Origin: Legionella maceachernii
GTDB lineage: Bacteria > Pseudomonadota > Gammaproteobacteria > Legionellales > Legionellaceae
DNA: 64,000 nucleotides
Direction: 5' to 3'
Assembly (NCBI RefSeq): GCF_900167045.1
Contig: NZ_FUXJ01000005.1
Span: 186,001-250,000, forward strand
Shown here one piece after another: positions 1-6,961 of the stretch. A model generated the notes under the pieces. It made no database searches. It was given only the letters and a program-made list of their open reading frames with translations, and had not been told where the DNA came from. Positions within the stretch are counted from its first letter, which is position 1; every line of letters starts with the position of its first letter. The translations under genes were made by a program, and so were the position numbers.

Positions 1-745
1 AGGGCTGCTCATCAGTTTCTAATGGGGGGCTTGCCAATCGTTGTAGAGCACGTAATTTTTTATAACCCCCATCATGACTTAACACAGAAATGATCTGATT
101 AAGAGTAAATCCTACTCCAGTTAGGCAATCAAATAGTGTCGTAGAGCCCGTCACGCTTGGAAGTGGATTGAAAAGTTTTAATAAGGCTTTTAGATTTCTA
201 TAGCCCTGATCATGGTTTAAAACAGCAATAATTCCGGCAGGAGTAAACCCCATCTGAGTTAATATAAAAAATGGAGTTGTGAAAGAGCCGTTTGCATCCT
301 GTATCGGTTGTAGTAACTGTTGTAGGGCTCTGAGACTTTCAGAACCACGATAATGACTCAGCACAGAGACGATTTGGTCACGAGAAACTCTAACACTCAG
401 AAGTTCAGAAAGTGGAGTGATAGGATTACCCGCATAATCAAACAAGCGTTGTTGATTTTGGTCTAAAGCAGGCATTATTAACTCGAGCAGAATGTCAATA
501 TTGTTAATTTCATTTTCACATTTGAGTATTTTCAGTAATTGCTCTGGAGTAAAGCCGTCACGGATAAGTACAGATAAAGAATTTACGGGTGTGCCAGTGG
601 AATCTAATACAGGTTGCTGATTCTTGTCCGTTATCGGTTCTAATAGGTATTGTAAGGCTTGCCCTTTTTCGAATGAAAAATGAATAGACAATTCGATGAT
701 CTGCTCTCGGGTAAATCCATGGCTTAAAAGTTGGTTAGTGAACAT
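1..745 (-). CDS. TALE-like helical repeat protein (partial, N-terminal 248 residues)
   Basis: The reading frame starts at ATG 745 and runs off the window at base 1, so only the amino-terminal part is seen. Five repeats begin at about residues 10, 64, 119, 166 and 212. Each opens with (G)FTxxQII-type helix 1, then a loop, then a LxALxxL-type helix 2. The fifth repeat matches the TALE repeat pattern without gaps: F-T at 1-2, Q5, I6, S11-H12-D13-G14-G15, L19, Q23, L25. The residues at positions 12-13 are HF, CE, HY, HD and HD. Spacing is 46-55 residues against about 34 in TALEs, because a D/N/G-rich linker and an extra short helix follow helix 2. No Shine-Dalgarno is obvious before the ATG, and a stop lies 12 codons upstream in frame. 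TALE-family repeats bind DNA with one base per repeat; whether this one does is inference. A generic helical repeat effector is the main alternative. Confidence 0.72.
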   Translation of the reverse strand, partial: MFTNQLLSHGFTREQIIELSIHFSFEKGQALQYLLEPITDKNQQPVLDSTGTPVNSLSVLIRDGFTPEQLLKILKCENEINNIDILLELIMPALDQNQQRLFDYAGNPITPLSELLSVRVSRDQIVSVLSHYRGSESLRALQQLLQPIQDANGSFTTPFFILTQMGFTPAGIIAVLNHDQGYRNLKALLKLFNPLPSVTGSTTLFDCLTGVGFTLNQIISVLSHDGGYKKLRALQRLASPPLETDEQP

Positions 746-890
746 AGGGAGGACGCCAGTAATAAATAAAACCAGGGATTATACTGATCTTGCAAACCAT
801 CAGGCAAAATTAATTTAGAAGTTGCTCCTTGTGTAAAAGCTTTTGGTTAAATCTTACAAATAGTTAGCTTAATAAAATATCGAGCAAAAA

Positions 891-2327
891 TTAAATCCAA
901 TAAAAGTGATAATAAAGCCCTGCGGGTAAAAAAGACAAAGAAGGGGTCAGCTCTGTGGAAATTTGCTTTTTTTGTTCCACAAGTGCTTGTTTAAGATAAT
1001 TTTTCGCCGTTTCAAGATTCCCTTTTTGTTTTGCTGCCTCCGTTTGGATTTCAAGCTTAGCGATTTGGCAAGTCTGCATAATATAAGGATCTTCTAGTCC
1101 GCTGGTGTAGCGAATTAAGGTATCAAGTCGATTTAATAGTGCTTGGATTGGTTTTCCTTGATGAATAGCGAGAAAACTTGCTGCCTGTAAGGCGCCACAT
1201 TCAGAATAGGCAGACCAGTAAAGATCCGCATCTGGCTTGCTAATAGGTAAAATTTTAATGGCAGGGCTCTTCCAGTCTTTGGTGGTAAGAATTTGGCGTG
1301 CCCACATGCGATAGTACCACTCTTTGTAGTCTAGCCCAGAATCTTTTTCGGTGATTTCAGCCATTTGCTTAACTAAGTGATGGGCTTCATTGTAGCGTCC
1401 TTTTTTAAGATAACCTTCATGCAGCCATTCCAAAGCATGGTATTTATTGTCTGCATCGCAAGCGTATAGCGGATATTTGTCAAAGAGCTTACATAACTTT
1501 TCAGAGGCGTTTATTGAAATTTGATTAGCTAAAATGTAATTATTCCATTGCTTTAAACGACGATAAATATGCGCAGCCATATGAGTGACATGAGAGGAAG
1601 AACTCATGCGGTTCAAAGCAATTTTCGCAGCAGGAAGTCCTTTTTTGGCTATATCAAGATTAGGATTATCGTGATAATGCAAAAAATAGTGAACGATGCC
1701 TGGGTGAGTAGGGTATTTTGTAAATACTTGGGTGATAAGTTTTCTTCCCTCCTCAATATAAGTTTCACTTTCCTGATGTTGTGGAAAATCGGAAGCAATA
1801 CCTAGTAAAGATAACGCATAAAATGCAGCAACATCCACATCGTTTGGGTATTGCTGAAGTAAGTTTTTCATAGCAAGTCTATAAGCATTGTCTCTTTCAT
1901 ATAAATTGGCATCGCTGAATAATTGTTGTGCCGCTCTTAGGTAGGCTTGTTCTTTTTCAGTAATTGGATAGTTAGTTTTATTTAAAGCATAGCGCTTCAG
2001 GGCATCTTGGGCTGCCTGTCGATTTTCTGAATTCCAAATAGGGTGCTTATAAGCCATTGCCTCTCCCCAATAACTCATTGCAAAGCCGGGATCGAGTTGT
2101 TGCGCCTGTTTAAATTGAGTTAAAGCATGATCATACATAAACGCATGTAAAAAAGCGGTGCCCAACCAAAAATGTTCCTTCGCTATAGCGTTTTTACTAG
2201 TAACCGGGAAATTGATCTCACCTAATGTAATGGATTGTCTTAGAAATCGGATATCGTCCTTTCCAGTAAAATGATTGGCATAGACAAGGGAGGTTAAAAG
2301 GGTAAGGATCAAAAACCAATAGCGCAT
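891..2327 (-). CDS. Secreted TPR-repeat protein
   Basis: This encodes a 478-residue protein with a clear signal peptide (hydrophobic stretch in residues 4-18, ending at an A-N junction), so it should be periplasmic or exported. I chose ATG 2327 over an upstream in-frame ATG because it gives the signal peptide and has a GAGGAAAG ribosome site. TPR-like helical pairs are visible, for example HFWLGTAFLHAFMYDHALTQ, followed by AMSYWGEAMAYKHPIW, a pattern common in bacterial secreted TPR proteins of unknown role. HVTHMAAHIYRRL and GIVHYFLHYHDNP add conserved histidines, which could suggest metal binding. It stands alone on the minus strand with 145 bp to the TALE-like gene. Its function is unknown. 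Confidence 0.8.
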   Translation of the reverse strand: MRYWFLILTLLTSLVYANHFTGKDDIRFLRQSITLGEINFPVTSKNAIAKEHFWLGTAFLHAFMYDHALTQFKQAQQLDPGFAMSYWGEAMAYKHPIWNSENRQAAQDALKRYALNKTNYPITEKEQAYLRAAQQLFSDANLYERDNAYRLAMKNLLQQYPNDVDVAAFYALSLLGIASDFPQHQESETYIEEGRKLITQVFTKYPTHPGIVHYFLHYHDNPNLDIAKKGLPAAKIALNRMSSSSHVTHMAAHIYRRLKQWNNYILANQISINASEKLCKLFDKYPLYACDADNKYHALEWLHEGYLKKGRYNEAHHLVKQMAEITEKDSGLDYKEWYYRMWARQILTTKDWKSPAIKILPISKPDADLYWSAYSECGALQAASFLAIHQGKPIQALLNRLDTLIRYTSGLEDPYIMQTCQIAKLEIQTEAAKQKGNLETAKNYLKQALVEQKKQISTELTPSLSFLPAGLYYHFYWI

Positions 2328-2571
2328 GTAACTTTCCTCTTTAAGTTCAGGTGCATGCCAATTCACACAAAAGAATGAATTATACACAATTCGAGATAAA
2401 TAATACAAACAAACAATAATTTATTCTTTTTGTTCAAATTTTTTAAATATTAACAGTTTGATAAAAAAACAATATTACAAATTGAGCACAATTTATGCAT
2501 ATTTTTAGTTGTAAAAATCAGAAATTGAACTAAGGTTAAAATAATAAGGCAAGTGATCCAGAAAGGAGCCA

Positions 2572-3390
2572 ATGATGGACCCACTCGGCGAATTAGAAGC
2601 CTCTCTGGCATATATGTTTGAGTTGCAAGCAAAAAATACGGGTGGCTATATTGACCCTTTGGTGAATAAACTGAGAAGAGCTCTGGATCATTATCAAGAA
2701 AAACCATCTTCTAATTCATTAAAAGCCTTAATTACTGCTCTCAGAAATGCGTTCCCAGTCATTGAAAAATACTCCGTCGACTCTTATAAAGTAAGGCAAA
2801 ATATCGAAGTCATTGCACAAAGAGAAGGGGAGGCAATAAATTGGAGTTCGTCGAAACAGACTAACCGCTACCCTTTCTTCCACCCACCTGCAACGCCAAA
2901 AGACACCAACACCGACCTCATTCCCTGGCTTACTTCCCGAATTGGTAAGGATTTTAACAATCTCGATGGTGTAGCTCAGGTCAAAGCGCTGATCAGTTTA
3001 AAAGCAGAAATGGAATTTAGAACAAAATTAAGATTACATTTGTATGCTAACCCCGATTTTCTAGTCGAGATAGCAATGAAATCCTCTCAAGCTTTTTTTA
3101 AATTAATGGGAAGCAGCTTAGGGCACCACTTGGAAAAATACCAAATTGCTAAAGCAGTTTATCACCATGCTCGAACAATGATTGATGAGTCTTTAGAGCC
3201 TGTCGAGCGAGCCGTACAATTGTTCAATTCACTCAATAATAAATTATATCCTCTGCACCAAATTGAAAAATTACTCGAAGATCCTAAAGCCAAGGCAGTA
3301 TTGGATAAATCCGAATTGTCAGAATTATTACAACTTTATCAAAGTGAAGAATACAGAGAACAGCAGGATTATGGAGCTCCTGCTGTTTAA
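2572..3390 (+). CDS. Hypothetical protein, possible effector
   Basis: This is a 272-residue protein with AAAGGAG placed correctly before tandem ATGs at 2572 and 2575; either could be used. It has no signal peptide or membrane segment. It is predicted to be mainly helical, with a proline-rich break at about residues 100-110 (FFHPPATPKD). The C-terminus carries an acidic run, QSEEYREQQDYG. Glu-rich C-termini are common in Dot/Icm substrates, but that is weak evidence. It lies between two convergent or unrelated minus-strand genes and does not look like part of an operon. I do not recognise a family. Confidence 0.7.
   Translation: MMDPLGELEASLAYMFELQAKNTGGYIDPLVNKLRRALDHYQEKPSSNSLKALITALRNAFPVIEKYSVDSYKVRQNIEVIAQREGEAINWSSSKQTNRYPFFHPPATPKDTNTDLIPWLTSRIGKDFNNLDGVAQVKALISLKAEMEFRTKLRLHLYANPDFLVEIAMKSSQAFFKLMGSSLGHHLEKYQIAKAVYHHARTMIDESLEPVERAVQLFNSLNNKLYPLHQIEKLLEDPKAKAVLDKSELSELLQLYQSEEYREQQDYGAPAV
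3359..3387. repeat. Stem-loop at convergent gene ends
   Basis: A perfect 10-bp inverted repeat (AACAGCAGGA / TCCTGCTGTT, 9-base loop) covers the last codons of the 272-residue gene and sits 26 bp from the stop of the opposing gene. It lacks a T-run. It may slow transcription between the two convergent genes. Confidence 0.4.
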
Positions 3391-3412
3391 TTGTTCTGAA
3401 TGCAACAAGTAA

Positions 3413-5287
3413 TTAGTTTCTTGCTTGGTAAGTTCTTTCCTCAGATATTTCTGTGGTTATTTCTGTTACAGGGGCAATCCGACTAGTTGCCTGCTTAAAA
3501 GCAGAAACGAACTCTTTTTTCACTTCTTCATAGTCTTTTGCGGGAAGGTTTTTAGACAAAGCTTCGAAAACTAATTGCACTGTTCCTTCGATTGAAACCC
3601 CATGAATATTAATCAGAGGTCCTTGCGGACGGAATTTTTGCATGAGGAAGTATAAGGCGTAATCTTCGCCTTTCGCATCAAGAAATCCCTCTAACAGGGG
3701 CCTGTAGCGTTGCGATAATTTGCCCATGGCTAGATTAAACTTATCTTGCCATAAAGCATTCACAGAAATTTCGGTTGGTTTTACTAACCTATCATGATAA
3801 GTTTCAGCAGACTTGATTAACAATAGAATTGCAAGTCGAAGTGCTGGGTTTACGTCTTTTGACGCGAAAACCTCGCTGTCTCTCTGCAGCTTATTTGCGG
3901 CAATTAGCAGGATTTGCCCTAATTTTTCCAGAGTAAGCGATTTCTTATCTTTTGCAGCGATATTTTCATCATGGTGAAAAGTAAGGGTACTAAAATAGGC
4001 GTTTTCCCAGGCAGATAACACTCGAAAACATTCCCTACTGTCTTGGACAGGATTAAGAGGAGCTGTCCAAAATGGGTAAGTAGAATTTGTAATTGGAGTT
4101 GCAGGAACGGGTAGTGTTGCTAAATCAGAGGATCCTGGGTTAAATGAAGGAGATTGAGAAAAAATAGAATAGGGGCTATTCACCGTTTGTCCCAAAGGAG
4201 ATATTCCAATAGAAGAGGCAATCTGAGGTTGCCATAAATCAGTTCTTACTATTCCTTTCGGCATTTCTGGAATCGTGATTTCGCTTAAAATTCCTTTTTC
4301 TAAGTCTTCTGTATTTTGCCCTTTAATAAATTTTTCCTCTAAAACTTGGAATAGGGTGGACATCCCTGTGACCGCCTCTTTTTCTTTTTGCGATAATTGT
4401 CGTCGAACTGGCTTAATTTCTTCATCCTCTTCTTCTTTATCCAGAACCGCAGTTAAGGTTTCTTTTTCTCTAAGAGAAACTGTTGCTTTATTTTTGTTAT
4501 GGTGTTGAGAACGAGGCAAAGAGTCGCTATTCGTTTCCATTGGGGTAGCTTCGAGTACTTCTAGGTGTCTTTTTCTTTTTTTCGGAGCTCCAGTTTTTTC
4601 CGCATTAGGCGTTTGTCGAGTGGTCGTTTGTCGAATAGGTGTTTGGTCAGAAGGTTTCCTTGCCGTGAGAGGTGTTGACTTATTCGTTAGTTCCTTGATT
4701 TCTTCTAAATCAAAATTAATTGCATCTATAAGTGCATCGATTTGAAATAACGCTTGGTATTTATGATCTCTATACTGGTGCTGCAATTGATATTTAAAGT
4801 CTTCGCATTTTTGTTTTATGGATTGAAGGGATCTTGCCGGTATTCCCCGCTCAGGAATCTGTTGTTTGAGAAGAAATAATTCTGCCTGTGCGATTTGAAA
4901 TTTTATTTTATGTTTGAAAAATTCAGATTGAGTTAAGTGAGCACCCAGTGTTTCATCCAAGCTGAATGGTGGAATTTGTCTAATATGATGGCTGATTAAG
5001 TCATAGCATTCTTTCGCTTGCTGCAAATACTTGAAAATAGCGTCCTCTTTAAGCTCGGTTCTCTTCTCGTAGGCGCAAGTAACAAAGCCCTCAGCCACGA
5101 TAAAAAGTGTCTGAGTATAATGGGCTAGAACATCATTAGGCGCTCGACGAAGTTCTTTCCTTAATCCTGTTTTATCCACCTGTTGAAAGAGAGCAATATT
5201 ACTTTCTAAAAAACTTAAGTCATTATCTTTTAAGTAGTCTTTATAATTTTTATGCAGCTTAGATTGTATTTTTGCTAATGTGGTCAT
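3413..5287 (-). CDS. Hypothetical protein with NLS-like basic motif, candidate effector
   Basis: This is a 624-residue soluble protein with no signal peptide or membrane segment. The N-terminal 200 residues are a helical domain (KLHKNYKDYLKDNDLSFL through INFDLEEIKEL). Residues 201-310 are a low-complexity polar linker containing TRQTPNAEKTGAPKKRKRHL, with PKKRKR at about 235-240, and then an acidic run (EEEDEEIK). The C-terminal domain from about residue 410 is again helical (FRVLSAWENAYFSTLTF). PKKRKR fits the monopartite nuclear localisation pattern K-K/R-x-K/R. It has no recognised family. The architecture (helical domain, disordered linker, helical domain) and the genus suggest a Dot/Icm substrate, but this is inference. 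A 186-bp AT-rich gap separates it from lspE. Confidence 0.75.
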   Translation of the reverse strand: MTTLAKIQSKLHKNYKDYLKDNDLSFLESNIALFQQVDKTGLRKELRRAPNDVLAHYTQTLFIVAEGFVTCAYEKRTELKEDAIFKYLQQAKECYDLISHHIRQIPPFSLDETLGAHLTQSEFFKHKIKFQIAQAELFLLKQQIPERGIPARSLQSIKQKCEDFKYQLQHQYRDHKYQALFQIDALIDAINFDLEEIKELTNKSTPLTARKPSDQTPIRQTTTRQTPNAEKTGAPKKRKRHLEVLEATPMETNSDSLPRSQHHNKNKATVSLREKETLTAVLDKEEEDEEIKPVRRQLSQKEKEAVTGMSTLFQVLEEKFIKGQNTEDLEKGILSEITIPEMPKGIVRTDLWQPQIASSIGISPLGQTVNSPYSIFSQSPSFNPGSSDLATLPVPATPITNSTYPFWTAPLNPVQDSRECFRVLSAWENAYFSTLTFHHDENIAAKDKKSLTLEKLGQILLIAANKLQRDSEVFASKDVNPALRLAILLLIKSAETYHDRLVKPTEISVNALWQDKFNLAMGKLSQRYRPLLEGFLDAKGEDYALYFLMQKFRPQGPLINIHGVSIEGTVQLVFEALSKNLPAKDYEEVKKEFVSAFKQATSRIAPVTEITTEISEERTYQARN

Positions 5288-5473
5288 AAAAAGCCTATAT
5301 GGGATGGTTAATTAATTGATTGAAAAATAATGTATTTTATAATTCTGAATTCAAAATGACTTATTTTTGCCTATTATGCCTAAAATTTTCTTTTCAATAA
5401 AGCGAATTTTGGGTAGGCTAGAAAGGTGTTAGGATATAAAAGCCTTGTTAGTTGCAAATGCAGAGTAAATGCA

Positions 5474-6961
5474 TCAGTGTTGGCTGGTTACGCGCAGAAT
5501 TTCAGCTAGAGAAGTATCGCCTGCGAGCACACGTTTAAATCCATCTTGACGTATGGTGGGATGAGTTGGACGAAGATAATTGTCTATGGTCTGTAAGCTT
5601 TCATTACGGTGAATCATGCCTCTTAAGGTTTCATCAATGGGGATTAGCTCATAGATGCCTGTGCGGCCTCGGTAACCTAAGTGATTACACTGATCACAGC
5701 CCTTAGGTTCGCGCACATTGGAGATGTTTGTTTCAGGACCGATTCCCATTAGCTCGCGCTCATCTTCACGTAATTCATGGGGAATTTTACAATGATTACA
5801 GAGCTTCCTTACTAAACGTTGAGCAATTAATCCCACGATACTGGATGACAATAGAAAAGATTCAACCCCCATATCATGAAGTCGTGTGAGGGCGCCCAAA
5901 GCACTGTTGGTATGCAAAGTCGACAGAACCAAGTGGCCAGTAAGACTGGCCTGAACCGCAATTTCAGCGGTTTCTAAATCACGTATTTCACCGATCATCA
6001 CCACATCGGGATCTTGGCGTAAAATGGCACGAAGACCTTTCGCAAAAGTCATTTGCACCTTCGTGTTCACTTGTGTTTGTCCGATGCCAGGCAAATCATA
6101 TTCGATGGGATCTTCAATAGTGAGGATATTGCGGGAGACTTGGTTCAGCTCGGTCAGCATGGCATATAATGAAGTCGTTTTACCTGAACCTGTTGGTCCA
6201 GTCACTAAAATAATTCCATGGGGTTGAGCAATCATCTTCCGTATCGATTTCAGGGTGGTTTTAGGCATGCCTAAAAGACTCAAATCCAATTGGGCTGCTT
6301 GCTTATCTAAAATCCTTAATACAATGCGTTCACCATGATTCGATGGGAGGGTTGAGACACGCACATCAATATTATGGCCACCAATCCGTAGCGCAATACG
6401 CCCATCTTGAGGAACGCGTTTTTCAGCGATATCCAATTTGGCCATGACTTTTACACGGGATATCACTAGTGGTGCAATAGCGCGCTGGATTTCTAAAACT
6501 TCATGCAAGACCCCATCAATACGATTACGGACCAAGACGCGATTTTCATAGGTTTCAATATGAATATCAGAGGCCTTTTGCTTAATTGCCTGAGTGAATA
6601 AAGCATTAAGTAAGCGAATAATCGGTGCATCATCTTGGTTATCAAGCAAATCTTCGCTAATGGGCAGTTGATCAGCAAGCAGGGAGAGATCCATGTCTTC
6701 TTCCATGCCTTCTGCTGCATCAAGGACAGACGATTGTGATTGATAAAGTTGAGCCAAGTGTTGTTGGAATTCAGTTTCATTCACTTCTTTAAACGTTAAT
6801 TTATCCTGTAACAGCCGCTTGACCTCGGCTAAAACAGGTAAAGAAGGATTAGGGAGATGATAAACCGCTAACCCCTCAGTATCAGGTACAGCGATGACCC
6901 CTTGAGTTTTAGCAAAAGTATAAGGAAGACGCTTTAATTTATCTTGGTTTTCCATACGCAT
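5474..6961 (-). CDS. lspE: Type II secretion ATPase LspE (GspE)
   Basis: This is the cytoplasmic ATPase that powers the Lsp type II secretion system, which exports degradative enzymes across the outer membrane. It has 495 residues, normal for GspE. The order is an N1E-like region (1-100), then the N2E/RecA-like ATPase, with Walker A GPTGSGKTTS at about 255-264, an Asp box, Walker B region DPDVVMIGEIRD, a His box (TGHLVLSTLHTNSA), and two CxxC pairs (CNHC and CDQC) forming the zinc-binding subdomain. The start overlaps the lspD stop by one base (TAATG), so the two are translationally coupled. A second ATG two codons on is possible. The lspDE pairing matches Legionella, where T2S genes are scattered over several loci. 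Confidence 0.95.
   Translation of the reverse strand: MRMENQDKLKRLPYTFAKTQGVIAVPDTEGLAVYHLPNPSLPVLAEVKRLLQDKLTFKEVNETEFQQHLAQLYQSQSSVLDAAEGMEEDMDLSLLADQLPISEDLLDNQDDAPIIRLLNALFTQAIKQKASDIHIETYENRVLVRNRIDGVLHEVLEIQRAIAPLVISRVKVMAKLDIAEKRVPQDGRIALRIGGHNIDVRVSTLPSNHGERIVLRILDKQAAQLDLSLLGMPKTTLKSIRKMIAQPHGIILVTGPTGSGKTTSLYAMLTELNQVSRNILTIEDPIEYDLPGIGQTQVNTKVQMTFAKGLRAILRQDPDVVMIGEIRDLETAEIAVQASLTGHLVLSTLHTNSALGALTRLHDMGVESFLLSSSIVGLIAQRLVRKLCNHCKIPHELREDERELMGIGPETNISNVREPKGCDQCNHLGYRGRTGIYELIPIDETLRGMIHRNESLQTIDNYLRPTHPTIRQDGFKRVLAGDTSLAEILRVTSQH

Noticed and set aside
2450-2707. 85-codon minus-strand frame
   Set aside because: It overlaps the start of a well-supported plus-strand gene and an AT-rich gap, with no ribosome site or family.
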